Shown: positions 43,327 through 53,875 of the stretch, in pieces
Layout: each line of letters begins with the position of its first letter
Position numbering within the stretch: position 1 is the first letter of the stretch
Source of the DNA: Temnopleurus reevesii
Lineage: Eukaryota > Echinodermata > Echinoidea > Temnopleuroida > Temnopleuridae
Length of the DNA stretch: 53,875 nt
Assembly (NCBI GenBank): GCA_036244855.1
Contig: BQKZ01000943.1
Coordinates: 36,673-90,547, forward strand
Direction of reading: 5' to 3'
Position numbers and translations under genes: made by a program
The notes under the pieces: model-generated
Told to the model about the DNA's origin: nothing
What the model saw: the letters and a program-made list of their open reading frames with translations, nothing else
The model's database searches: none

Positions 43327-44040
43327 AGACGCAAACGTGGGTACGTCTATGTTGTGGAGGATTGCACAATGATTTAAGACCTCTAGCAAGATAAGAATAA
43401 CTAAGACAACTTCGTGCAATTGGCCCCTGGGTGATGGGTCCATAAGTTGGACCACAAGAATATGTCCTGGAGGATGAAATATGAAAAGACAGTTAGTCGT
43501 TTGGAATATAAATTATTTTAAACAAAATTGCACTCACCGAAAAGTATATTATGTAATTTACTTTAAAAGGAGCTCATCTTTGCCTCATAAACCATCACAG
43601 ATATAAACAGATGTAAAGATGAAAGAACAAAGTAGTAACATACAACAAAACATCGTGCAATTTTAAGTACATTCTACAGTTTCTGCGAGTGTCACTTTAT
43701 TTTGAATTTGATATGTCGGGCAACTCATGCGAGATACGGAATGCTCTGGTAATGGTACTTTGCCTTACAACATTTTCGCGTTTCCATGACAACGGGCATT
43801 CAATTGCGTTCTTGATACATCCGAGTTCCTAGCCCAGCGAGGGTGACACGACCTGGTAAAGGATGGAAGATATAAAATGTATTAAAGGAAGTAATGAATC
43901 AAGACAAGCCACTAAAATATAATATTCATGTATTTCAAAATATAGGGAACATTCAAACAGCAAAGTAGAAAAAAAAATAGTATAAAATATATTTTTGAAT
44001 GTTCGGACGGTTGCTCATGACGTGTTGAACGTCACAAAAT
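43327..44040. other. No gene seen
   Basis: AT-rich unique sequence. Confidence 0.4.
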
Positions 44041-44089
44041 AAACATCCGAATACACAACCACACACAAAGTTTTTTTTTTTTACACATT

Positions 44090-44222
44090 ACATTCTCTCT
44101 TACATACCCATACGACCCACATGCACATCCCCATAACATACACGCACATAAAACACACACACACACACATACACACACGCGCGCACACACATATTTACCC
44201 ATACATCCATTTGTACCCACAC
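44090..44222. repeat. CA/CATA-rich microsatellite
   Basis: ACACACACACACATACACAC and GCGCGCACACACAT within a CA-rich block. Confidence 0.85.
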
Positions 44223-44513
44223 TCACGTTTACTAATTAAATAAAATGCATATACATCTGCATTTTAATTTTTAAATTAAAGAACAAAATGAAAGGACTAG
44301 AGCACAATCGCTCTTGACGCTTAGCATTCTGGTATTACTATAATTTACTTATTGTTTCGACTAGTTATTTGGAGTTATTTGGACATGAATTCTCATGTAA
44401 AACACTGTACTGTACATTTATCTCATGATTATATACATGTATGTCTAAAACTTTTTGCATGCTGTTTCATTTTTCATCACAATCTGCATGCCTTCTGCTT
44501 TCTAACTCTTCAG

Positions 44514-44625
44514 ACATTATGAGTGAGAATGAGAAAGGGAACGAATTCAAGGAAAGTTTGAAGGAACAGACATTGTCAATTCTAATTACCGTTAATCTTC
44601 GAAAATCTGCGACAATATATAAGAG
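44514..44625 (+). CDS. Candidate internal exon, unknown
   Basis: The acceptor TTCTGCTTTCTAACTCTTCAG (ending 44513) has a good pyrimidine run, and a donor AAGAG|GTGAAT follows 44625. Read with two leading bases, the open frame gives IMSENEKGNEFKESLKEQ then TLSILITVNLRKSATIYK. The acidic and polar composition would be normal for protein. The leading two bases fit a phase-1 upstream exon such as the one ending at 25569, but no partner can be proven. No family recognised. Confidence 0.2.
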
Positions 44626-44654
44626 GTGAATCGCGTTCAACCCAGCACTCTTAA

Positions 44655-45476
44655 AGCCCAAATACAGTTTTCGTAAAGATTAAAAAATATGTATTTTAAG
44701 GGATGTTTATCATGACATATATATCTTATACACATTTCGAGACAAAAGCAAAAAACAATAAAAACATATTCTTTTTGAAACTTTGAATTTGACCGTTAAA
44801 TCATATTTAGCGCCCTCTCTTGGTAATATCATTATTTTGTTTTTAGCGGGCATATGCAATATCATTTACTAGATCTGACAACAGAATGATAAAAACGTAT
44901 ACACGAAGGTGTTCTTTATAAAAAATGAAAATATCGATTTAGTCTTGGAGTACACATTTTAGGTTATAGCTTTACCAAAAGTAATTTATTCTCACACAAT
45001 CTTTTGTGTTATATGTAAGATGTGTTTCCCAAAAAGCGATTTTATATTATGTATATCTTGTTTGTTTACAAATGTCGAACTCTCTGATGGACTGTTGCAG
45101 CCTTCTTTCCCTTTGTCCTATACCCCCTCTCTGTTGTTCTTATTATATAAAGTATGCGTTGTATATGTATTGTATTTCCTTTGTTGTTGTTGTATTTGTC
45201 GGCGCATCCAACACAAGCTTTGCTTCTGGATCTGTGCCCTTTTCATTTAATTTGTTTACGTACCTTAATGATTCATGTTTTAATTACCCTATAATTTGAG
45301 TATAATTGTAAATTGCTACACTGTACAGCACTAATTTATTTTTGATGTTGAAGGAAAAAATAAATGCGATTTTTAATTGAATTGAATTGAATGATACTAA
45401 TTTTCACTTTATTTAGGTTTGAAGACAAAATTCAAGGGGTGAAAATTTATGCTTTTACCAAAACTTTACTTTGGCT
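44655..45476. mobile_element. TT1 element with a retrotransposon inserted in it
   Basis: AGCCCAAATACAGTTTTCGT on the left and ACCAAAACTTTACTTTGGCT on the right are TT1 ends. TTAA lies on both sides (44651-44654 and 45477-45480). Inner blocks GACCGTTAAATCATATTTAG and TTTAGGTTATAGCTTTACCA match the 38732 copy. The element is about 310 bp longer because of the insert at about 45018-45392. Confidence 0.88.
45018..45392 (+). mobile_element. Non-LTR retrotransposon 3' end nested in TT1
   Basis: Absent from the other TT1 copy. It carries TTGTATTTCC-like T-rich 3' sequence and AAAAAATAAATGCG, and ends with the short-unit tail TTGAATTGAATTGAATG. No reverse transcriptase frame remains. Confidence 0.7.
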
Positions 45477-45692
45477 TTAAAATAGGGACATTTACATTTC
45501 AAATGTACACGCGGCATGTACGTTCCCGCGGTAACGGAACGCCCTTTAGATTGTTATCCTTTCTCAGTATCCCCGGGCACTTCATTCATCACTGAGTTCT
45601 ACATGCTGCCTTTCAATAAACACGGGATATCTGTCAGCATCATCATGGCTACCATTTAATGGAAATAGATCGATTGTTATCTCATTAATTCA

Positions 45693-45703
45693 TTGAGGAG
45701 AGG

Positions 45704-45756
<53 letters not shown>
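45693..45756. repeat. (GA)n microsatellite
   Basis: GGGAGGGAGAG leading into more than 40 bp of pure AG. Confidence 0.92.
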
Positions 45757-45759
<3 letters not shown>

Positions 45760-45805
45760 TCTTACGAGCATTTAGAGAACTGTACATCCAAAATACAAGA
45801 CAAGA

Positions 45806-46005
45806 GTGGTGTTTCACCAAGTTACGAGAGACTGTAATGACGATTTTACGCACGACTGGTTATGATTTCCTGAGCTGATCTGAACTAGAATGTTATGCGT
45901 ATTGGGCTCGTTGACATAGTCCAGTCTTTATTAGAGTCGTGCCAGGGAGCTGTCCTACCTCCATGGTCGTGCGTAACGTTAAGAATGATTTGGTGAAAAC
46001 ACCCC
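45806..46005. mobile_element. Foldback element FB7, diverged copy
   Basis: GTGGTGTTTCACCAAGTTAC and ACGCACGACTGG on the left; GTCGTGCGTAACGTTAAG and TTTGGTGAAAACACCCC on the right. The centre is longer than in the other copies. Confidence 0.65.
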
Positions 46006-46098
46006 AAGATACAACTCCCTGATTATACTCAGCTGGTATTTTGTGTGTCTCGGGGACGATGTAGAGTTGAATTACCTGATTAACTTCATACCATTATT

Positions 46099-46342
46099 TA
46101 CTGTGAGCAGATTTGACAAAGGACTTGAATACAGTATTCAGCTTCCACTGAAGCATTATAATAGCAGACTAATAGATATACACAAGCAAATTTTCCTTCC
46201 CTATCATCATGGTGAGAAATGTCGAACTGATGTCGCATCTCTTCAGTGAATAGATATAGGGAAGTTCTGTCTCTTTTGTGTTCATGAAGCTATTTTTAGG
46301 GCTTGATTGGAGCTTTTTCCTTTGTCGCTACTACTTACAGTG
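46099..46342. mobile_element. CACTG element F2, diverged copy
   Basis: Left TACTGTGAGCAGATTTGACA; right TTCCTTTGTCGCTACTACTT followed by ACAGTG. GTGTTCATGAAGCTATTTTT is a shared inner block. Confidence 0.7.
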
Positions 46343-46640
46343 ATGATACAGATGCTCTTTCCAAGAATTTTAGGAAACGAATGAGTGATAGAGTTACGTG
46401 TGAATATGGTTTTCTTCGTTGGTTCCACATTGTCAATATGGCTTTTAAGATTTTTTTTCGTCATAATAATGCACAAATTGCTTATCAAGCCTGTCTAGGA
46501 TGAAGCAAAAACAACGAAGTAGGCTGTCCAGCCAAATCAACTCCATTGGCCTATATTCTAGTTGTCTTTAGATGTTTTGTAATTCGTTTCTATTAATTTT
46601 GCTTTCTTCAAATTATTTCGGGTCAATGTTGAGGTGTCCA

Positions 46641-46794
46641 GGGCGGTGTTTCACAAAATCGATCTTAAGTACGACTTTAAGATAGACTGGAGTACGTTAA
46701 CGAGTGTCATTCAGCACAAGAACTGGTACAAGTCAAGCGTAAAGTCGTTCTTAAAGTCTTTCGTAACATAGTGAAACACCGCCCAGATATTATA
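46641..46794. mobile_element. Foldback element FB7, best copy
   Basis: GGGCGGTGTTTCACAAAATC on the left pairs with CATAGTGAAACACCGCCC on the right. Inner TTAAGTACGACTTTAAGA pairs loosely with AAAGTCGTTCTTAAAG. CAG lies at both junctions. Confidence 0.82.
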
Positions 46795-47638
46795 AAAGGG
46801 ATGAAGACTAAAATCACATCAATGTGTGAGTATGGGGAAAAGATTGCTCACACTGACCTGCACAAATAACACACCTCCTAAAACAATCAAGACCATGAAA
46901 ATATGACCCGCTGATTTTAGATTAAGGATGAAAGAGCAATAAGCCTTAGGCATATTAAATGCTTGGTTAGCATCACAAACAATCACTCTATACTGGAAAA
47001 AGTTTTTCTACAAGATAATTGGTACGCACTAGTCCAGGGTTCATCAAGCGTGATTAACGAAAGTCCATTTCGACGTTTGTTTCATTTGGATTTAAAATAG
47101 TAGAAGGACATATTTCCCTCACCAGGATTTTCATTCGCATATTTCTTGGAAAACGGTAGAATCCTAACAATGTATCAAAAGTATATGTCTTTAAGAAATA
47201 TCATGGTTTGGGGGTATTCTTGCTTCATGTGTAATTAATAGAGCAGAGGGCCAAAAAAGGTCACTCTAGGAGATGAAATCCAAACTAACTTTCACCTGCT
47301 GTCTCAGAAAATAACTGTCGCCATCGGTGGAACATAATACAACAACATGAATTCAGCCTCAAAAAATGATAACTTCTCATGATGTTAACATAATAGAGAG
47401 TGGACCCAAGTGTGTATGAGTCAAGTTTGATTTAGATTAATTGCATGAGCAGCCAAGCTGATTGAGAATGTGGCCTTCGGGGCTTGCGGATGCGTTGATA
47501 GGGACATGACGCCGTCGAAGTCCAAGATATGGAATAATATCGCAGAGAACCGGAAATACCGGTGGGTCTACAAAGCTGATCATCCGTAAACTAATTTTGA
47601 TAGTGGGTTTAAAAAATAGATAAAAGAAGAATAAAGAA
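46795..47638. other. No gene seen
   Basis: Unique sequence; a GC-richer patch at 47460-47570 has no recognised coding frame. Confidence 0.4.
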
Positions 47639-47656
47639 AGAAAAAAAAAAAAAAAA

Positions 47657-47703
<47 letters not shown>
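47639..47703 (+). repeat. Poly(A) run of about 62 bp with one C interruption
   Basis: A18, C, then about A43 (AAAGAAAAAA precedes). No retrotransposon body was recognised upstream. It may be a retroposon tail or an assembly-inflated homopolymer. Confidence 0.85.
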
Positions 47704-47705
<2 letters not shown>

Positions 47706-48134
47706 ATAATGCGCACATCAGATGCGCACTCGTTTTCGAACCTCCACTAGTAACTGTCCACCAATAACGGAAACCCACTAATATTCTTTAAAGGTAACGG
47801 TCTCAATGTCCGTGTCAAAGTTGTATGTTTTGGTTTCCTCAACTGCTAAATGCCACAGATCTTCAAGGATTCATTCCTTCCAGAGTGTTTGAACCCTCAG
47901 GTGTGCCATTGAGATGAAAACATTGTCCACGTCACCCAGCCACACCTGTCAAAACACCCGCCTCATCGTACGAAGTCAGATTCATTTTGGTGGTGGTGAC
48001 CCAATGACCATGGGCGATGTTTCCTCCTCCCGACTATTATTTTGCCAAGTCTTGGACACAGATCGAGCTGGGTGCTAGCCAACCAATCTGCCATCTTCCG
48101 AATATATCATCTCGCCTCGGGGTTAGCTGTGGTC
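47704..48134. other. Unassigned, moderately complex sequence
   Basis: Less AT-rich than its surroundings, but frames on both strands are interrupted. No family recognised. It could be decayed coding or mobile-element sequence. Confidence 0.35.
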
Positions 48135-48383
48135 AGGCATGCGTCACACCTTTGCGTTTTCAGCCTGCGTCGGCCTAGCGTCTTTTTTAAATTAAAAACG
48201 CACCCTTGACGGACAGCATACGCAGATCAGACGGTAGACTGAAGTTCGGCTTGCGCGCAACAAGCGTACGACGAGCGTCAGTTCCCCGCACGACCTGCGT
48301 CTTTGAGCGTGAAGGGAGCGTTTATAATTTCCAAAAACGCTAGGCCGACGCAGGCTAAAAACGCAAAGGTGTGCCGCAGGCTT
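48135..48383. mobile_element. Foldback element FB9
   Basis: CACACCTTTGCGTTTTCAGC and CTGCGTCGGCCTAGCGTC on the left pair with AACGCTAGGCCGACGCAG and GCTAAAAACGCAAAGGTGTG on the right, arms of about 48 bp. The CpG-rich centre has more CG dinucleotides than most of the window. Confidence 0.87.
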
Positions 48384-50226
48384 TAAGGTTGTTCCGGTGA
48401 CTGGCCGAATCCAGTGATACAGATCAATCCTCGTAGGTTTGTGGCCGACCAACGGCTTTGGAGTCGTGAATGAAATACTTTGGTTTTCTAGTCAAGGGTT
48501 CGTGTTGCTATATAGGACAAACCTGGTTGGGAATCTCATTATTGTCGTCTAGGTGTGGTATTCGTAGCTCCAACACGACACCTAGAATTATCATCTATTT
48601 AACATTATTTGAATCTAACCTATTTACAAAAATGAAATGAACATTAATGCAGACAACCATTGGCTTTATGAAAACTCGAGTGGAATACCATGAAGTTAAA
48701 TTCAAAAGTCAATGGTTGGTGTTTCTTGGAGAATGTTAATGTGCCCTCAAATGATAAAATTGTGAGAATTTGAGCAAAATACGATATTTTCAAAAGTTAT
48801 GAATTTCAAAGTTTGAATTATTAACTGGCATTATATTAGGGTCTGATGGGAGACCAGCTCTTTCCAACTACTGTTTACTGTGGATTCATCTATTTTCAAA
48901 CGATTTTAGTTTATGAATTTGATCATTTTACACTTTCTTTTCGGGTGACATGGTATATTATTTTTGTTACAAGAACTCTAATTGTGTTAGCATTTTGCTT
49001 TTCTAAGTCGCACAATTTTCTTTCTGTAAAGACTGATTCACACCATTGCAAAAGTCAGCCAACATTCGACCGAAGACGCTTGGCCGACATTGAAGGCGTT
49101 CGTCCAGCGCCTCATGGACTCGAGCTTTATGGTTTCTCTATATTTTTGGTCTCACGAAGTGTAATAAATCTCAGGCAAGTAGTTGGTTATAATATCAAAG
49201 ATGCGAGTTGGCCTTTGGGGGAAATTCCACATGGGCGGCAATGGAGTTATATGGCATTATCAGCTATATTTTTGTCTGTTATAGCTCGGCGACCGTCTCT
49301 AAGAGACCGGCCAAACTTTTAAAATGTAGTATAAAGTAAGTTGAACCGTTCTGAAAGGAAGAAACATTTGCATTGTTCACGTGGAAGGCTCCAAGATTTT
49401 ATAATGTTTGTAAAGAAATGATATTAGAGAAGTTGCCCATTTGGGTCATTAAACAAACCATAGAATTTTGGAAATAAAGTCGAGCATTTTTTCAAAGAGA
49501 GATTTTCAAACTATATTATATACTTATAATAATAATTAGATAAGTTATATAGCGCAGTCACTATATCCTCTACTACGCTGAGTACTTCACAGGTTCCAAG
49601 CAAATTAGCCACCATATTGTGCCTCCGAGCAAAATTAGAGGCACTTTTGAAAATATGTATTATATAACAAGTTATAAACTATTTTCTGAAATTAAGTCGA
49701 ACGCAAATTCAATGGTGATTTGTAATGCTATTCAAATCGGAACCAGCTTGCGATTGTTGTGTCCGCACAGTTGAATACATGGCGTACGGTCTATTGTCTT
49801 TGGCCCACTTAACTTTTCGGAAATAGTTTTATCGTGTTATATATAACATTCCCGGATTTTCCCCATATGGAATTGCCCTTTCGCGAGCCATTTCTCGTAA
49901 TTTCTCCGTAATTCCCCATGCACCTTTAAACTGTCAGATCAGGCCACTACCCTTATCATTTTTTATCGGACACTCATATTAATTAAGAGGCAGAAGCTAA
50001 AAACAACATTCACTGCCCAGTTGCTGTAAAGGCCATCCGTGAAAGTTATAATTAAGATCCACCAAACCGCCTTGTTTACAATAATATGATGTTATTTATG
50101 TTTATGGACATCATTGCTCTATACCCAGGAATTGCCTGCACTATTCGTTTTTCACGTAATATAAAATGTACAAGTGCATTGAAATCTAGAAGAAAATGAA
50201 TACGAAACTAAGCATTCTTTGAAGAT
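48384..50226. other. No gene supported; includes the longest open frame
   Basis: A 158-codon + strand frame at 48846-49322 is the longest in the window, but its product has no recognised motif, an uneven composition and no splice context. A fragment of LT1 is at 48757-48826 and a SINE-like AATAATAATTAG/TATATAGCGC stretch at 49527-49560. Confidence 0.4.
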
Positions 50227-50229
50227 CTG

Positions 50230-50377
50230 GGCCCCGTAACATAAAGGTTTGCGATTAATCGCTATTTGATTTTGCGATCAATTGCAAACTGTAGTACATG
50301 ATTTGCCATAGACTTGCGATTGATATTAATCGCTATCAAATTAGCGATTAATCGCAAACCTTTATGTTACGGGGTCC
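50230..50377. mobile_element. Foldback element FB6, best copy
   Basis: GGCCCCGTAACATAAAGGTT and TGCGATTAATCGCTAT on the left; ATTAGCGATTAATCGCAAAC and CTTTATGTTACGGGGTCC on the right. CTGG before and CCAGG after extend the near-palindrome. Confidence 0.88.
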
Positions 50378-50855
50378 AGGAGCCTATATTATATAGAAAG
50401 ATACGATTAATGTCATATATATGTAAATTGTAAAGTTTGTCATATTTTGTTCGATATTAATTTTTTTTGAAATATTGAATGATATTAAAACATGTCACAT
50501 TTTGACAGCATGCTTAAGTCACGACTGTCTTAGGTGTGCGAATTGCTACATAAAGCAGTTCTTATTCAGGAGTAAACACATTCGTTTTCGGCCGTTGGAG
50601 CTCAAGTTAATGGCTGTTTCAAATTATGGGTTCACTTCCCTTCACGTACGGTAGTGACATGGTGTAGATGTTACTTCTGGTAGACGGCGGTTAATTCTAA
50701 TACCAAACATCGCATTAATTTAATTTAAAAAGATCCACAGTATGCTGCACTCAACCCAGATTTTACAGCGGGTAACCGGTAGGATATGAAGATTGTCGTC
50801 GCAACTGTAGACTGATATTTTTTTAAGCTCCCAAGCTAAGCTAACGCATTCTAAA
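50378..50855. other. No gene seen
   Basis: Unique sequence. A CTCAACCCAGATTTTACAG stretch near 50752 resembles part of the SINE-B body but is too short to assign. Confidence 0.4.
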
Positions 50856-50983
50856 GCCCCGGTTACATAGAGCCCCGGAAGCAACACGATTAATCCCGAC
50901 TCGTTGCTCTGAGGCAGTTAACTGTGAATTAACAAAGAGTCGGGGTGAATCGTGTTGCTTCCGGGGTCCTATGTGACCGGGGC
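50856..50983. mobile_element. FB1 palindromic element, full 128-bp copy
   Basis: Arms as in the other copies, with a few substitutions in the left arm (GCCCCGGTTACATAGAGCCC). The centre orientation matches the 9789 copy. Flanks are CTAAA and ATAA. Confidence 0.9.
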
Positions 50984-52364
50984 ATAAGTTCATCATCGGG
51001 GTAATAATGTTGTTCAAGCTCTTTTGGCCAAATGAGAAAGCGTCGTCTAAGAATTGTCATCATTTGTATTACTAAATCTTAATGCAAACAGTATGTGATA
51101 ATGCATCTCAGAGATTATGCCATAACGTTCTCGAATCGCTTGTCATGGACATCTTATGAAAGGGATTTCCCCCCTAATTTTCTTGCACATCCAAATTATT
51201 TCCACATCATGGCATAGATGCAAATCAAATTCATCATTCTCCTTTATAGGAAAATGTCATATTAACATTTTTCCTTGTTTACAGAAGAAAATGACTTTCC
51301 GCCCACCCTGCACGCCCAAGATGATGACTCTTAATTTGGCGCGCGCCGCCCCGAGACCCCCTCGGTATACGTAGATCGTGGTTTGGGGCTATGTAATATG
51401 TCTATGCAAACTGGAGTGGATGTTATCATAACAATGGCTTCAGACTCGAGTAATTGCCACCAGCAGCAAGATTCGACTTTATCTTCCAAATGCTTGTCCC
51501 TTTTTCTATTATCCTCTTCGAACTGATTGGACTGTTTTGCAATGAGGGATAAACTCTTCATACTAGTTTCGTCACCCAATTTCTTTTTCTTGCCCTTGAT
51601 GTTGGTTTTATTTCCCTGAACGCCGGTCGTTTCAATAATAAACATGCGATCAGGTCACATATACATGACGTAAACGACTGGTAAGACGAGGCTATATCAT
51701 AGAAAATATTTAAAGGTATATTCTAGTTCAGGTGTAGAAATCTAATGTCAATCCAAAATAGCTAAAGTAAATTTTAGTATTTTTCATATGCTAGTATTAA
51801 TTTGTGATCATCAAAATTAACAGTTGCGTAATGCAGACCTGCTGAAATTTTAATTTTATTACTACATTATGGGGTTTTTTTGGATTAGGCCTAAGAGAGT
51901 CCTTCTCAGATTGTTTAAAAATATTTTTTTCTTCGCCCCTGTAAAATGCGATCCCTGAAACGCGCCTAGTTTTGTTATTGGACATCTATTTCTATCAATT
52001 TCAAAGGGATTGTACAGTTTCCCCGTGCCTCTAATTTGTTAAAGGATACCGACTGAATACATATTTTGTAAAAGTAAACACAACATGCAGCTTTCATTTC
52101 GAGTTCATTAAACTCAGCCATTATATTCATTCATTATTTCATCAGCAATACGAGATGAGCCACTCGACATTTTTGTGGTATCTTTATGGATTGAGGTATT
52201 GCAACTTTTGTAGCAGCTCCGTGGGCGTATCCAGAATCTTACAAGGGGAGGGGGGGGGGGGGTCCGCTGGGTTTAGGCGCCGGCTCCAGCCTTTGAAAGA
52301 CACAAACAGAAAGGTAATCAACAAATTATGCTCCCCTTTATACACATCGGTCGGCCTCCCATAA
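50984..52364. other. Mostly unassigned; one exon-like acceptor and one transposon-end-like G tract
   Basis: At 51285, after TTTTTCCTTGTTTACAG, a GC-rich stretch has two competing short frames (see findings). At 52223-52262, GGGCGTATCCAGAATCTTAC leading to a G11 run has the look of a hAT-like element end, but no partner end was found. Confidence 0.35.
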
Positions 52365-52487
52365 CGGCATTCCTTTTTGGCTGCTACCGTTAACCAGTTT
52401 ATATATCTGCTACATATTTTACTCTATAAATTTTAGTGTTTTTATGCTGTTTGTGAAATAAATGGATGAACTGAACTGAACTGAACA
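52365..52487 (+). mobile_element. Non-LTR retrotransposon 3' end
   Basis: T-rich 3' sequence with GTGAAATAAATGGATG, then the tail ACTGAACTGAACTGAAC. Short 5-bp tail units are typical of some non-LTR families. No coding part remains. Confidence 0.55.
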
Positions 52488-53335
52488 ATGTTAATGTTGC
52501 GCCCCTTGAATATTCATGGGCAAACTTATCCTAAGCCCCATGCCCCTCCCCTAGATCGCTCGTGAACTCAATTAGCCTCTGAATGTAATCATCGTTTAAA
52601 CGACACATATGTTTACGATTAAGAAGTAATAAAGATAGGATATAGAGGGATGGAAGTTTATAAAATATTACGTGCGGTCTGTGCACTGAATGAATCTCTC
52701 TGTCTCGTGTGAATAAACTGTTGATTAACAAAAGCACACTGCACTGTAATTAAGAACAAGGCGGTTACGACAACTTATTTTGTCAACACGATGAGATTTT
52801 AGTTGAATGAATAGGAAATAACAATCTAATACTAGCTAACTAGAACAGACCGGATAGAAATTGACCGTGTTGGAGATAAGATGTTTATGATTATTCATAC
52901 ATTAAGTGTTGTAGAATATAAAAAAATGTACATTAAAACAATTCTATCACCCTTTAATTACGTGCCCAAATACCTGTAAGGTAAATAAAGTCTATAATGA
53001 TAAAAAGTATCATATTGTCTATTTTAAATATTATCGGTTGTTTTACTCATAGAAACTCCTTGGGGTAAAAAAAACCCAAAACCAATAGAGCATATTGAAC
53101 CTATATTGCCCACCCCCCTCAATAATGTTATCTGCCCCACCCCGGTTTCCTAAATGGGGAATACCAAATAATTAATGCAACAACTATATATCAAGTTTGT
53201 AAGGGCCTTAGTTTAGATAATTATGCCTGTATTATCAGGGACAAAATGTTTAATTCTTGTTGGATGTATGATTTGTGAAACCAAAGTTACCACACGCATA
53301 AACACACTGGGACCCATGCTAGAAACACACATCAT
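52488..53335. other. No gene seen
   Basis: AT-rich unique sequence. Confidence 0.4.
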
Positions 53336-53775
53336 TTATTTTTCTCTATACCATTGAAGTAGGAGATTCCGCCGACAAATTTGAAGGAGGGAATGCTTTC
53401 GGCTCTCATGATACGCAACATTAGGTAACAGATTTTCCAGTGCAAATTTCAAACTTGTCGGTGGATCACACATCTCAAACATATTGTGGATCGTCGGTAG
53501 TTCATATTTAGTAATTCCATGGACAAATGCAATCTTGCGTAGATATGAAATCACTATCAATATCCATCAATAAGATTATTGTCACACAGATGAATGTACA
53601 TTCCGAGGACTTTCAATACGGGGGGATATGTTTGCACCCCCTTCTCCTTCACGACTCCCACTGACAAGAAAACATTTGTCTTCACGAATCTTGGCACCTC
53701 GTTCAGAGAAAATTTCCGTCCCAAATGAGCCGCGTTGCAAAGTAAAAAAGTAAAGACAAAGATAAATAAATACAA
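53336..53775 (-). pseudogene. Candidate frameshifted coding region with a SOCS-box-like end
   Basis: On the - strand a frame from 53775 gives LCNAAHLGRKFSLNEVPRFV and later PPVLKVLGMYIHLCDNN, stopping at 53557. A second frame opens exactly there (after a TGA at 53561-53563) and gives ISYLRKIAFVHGITKYELPT, FEMCDPPTSLKFALENLL and SRKHSLLQICRRNLLLQWYR, stopping at 53336. The last part has the S-L-x-x-(I/L)-C-R-x-x-(L/I) pattern of a SOCS box BC half, which in known proteins binds elongin B/C. The expected C-terminal half with LPxP is absent. The two frames look like one gene with a one-base shift near 53560, or two pieces around a tiny intron. Identification is tentative. Confidence 0.3.
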
Positions 53776-53875
53776 TCAAGAAAATATGTTCAATTATTTT
53801 GCATCCCATAATTTATCCTTGTATTGCATCCTGCCCCGGGAGCGGGTCTCTGAATGTTCCCACTACCCCACTGCC

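Noticed and set aside
48846..49322. 158-codon open frame, the longest in the window
   Set aside because: No recognisable motif, uneven composition, no splice sites or upstream context. Long frames of this size arise by chance in 54 kb read in six frames.

Overview
The window looks like animal nuclear DNA, most likely from a sea urchin or another echinoderm. It is AT-rich and intron-bearing, with one recognisable protein gene and a dense cover of short repeats. The repeats are tRNA-derived SINEs, non-LTR retrotransposon 3' ends, many non-autonomous inverted-repeat elements, and long GA, CA and AAT microsatellites. The echinoderm assignment is inferred from repeat style and from the CFAP251 match, and I could not test it.

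Layout. Positions 1-2227 hold the last three exons of CFAP251 (WDR66), a ciliary protein of the calmodulin- and spoke-associated complex, on the + strand. Both introns follow GT-AG and the phases agree. Intron 1 carries two decayed copies of the front half of the middle exon. The stop codon lies inside the first unit of a decayed 21-bp repeat array (about 2205-2770) that once could encode a heptad of the type KELSAQH. A tRNA-type SINE with a 7-bp target duplication sits in intron 2.

From about 2.8 kb to the end no other gene can be named. Several islands look exon-like: a tandemly duplicated block with a conserved splice donor (22587-23720), a candidate exon at 25248-25569, a candidate terminal exon with an AATAAA signal at 38402-38640, and open stretches at 27690-28117 (-), 44514-44625 (+), 51285 (+) and 53336-53775 (-). 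These are hypotheses with low confidence.

Mobile DNA dominates the rest. FB1 is a 128-bp near-perfect palindrome with TTAA-like flanks; four full copies have exactly equal length, and a cluster of further copies lies at 9.5-10.3 kb. F2 is an element of about 220-250 bp with CACTG termini, present in about a dozen copies or pieces. There are several other foldback families, two TTAA-flanked elements of about 510 bp, and a roughly 600-bp inverted repeat with 280-bp arms. Six copies of one SINE family all lie on the - strand. Nested insertions give relative ages in several places. An 86-base assembly gap follows a G17 run at 43241.

I found no convincing new biological system. The most useful leads are the dead exon copies in CFAP251, the frame history of its 3' repeat, the duplicated donor-bearing block, and the FB1 palindrome family.
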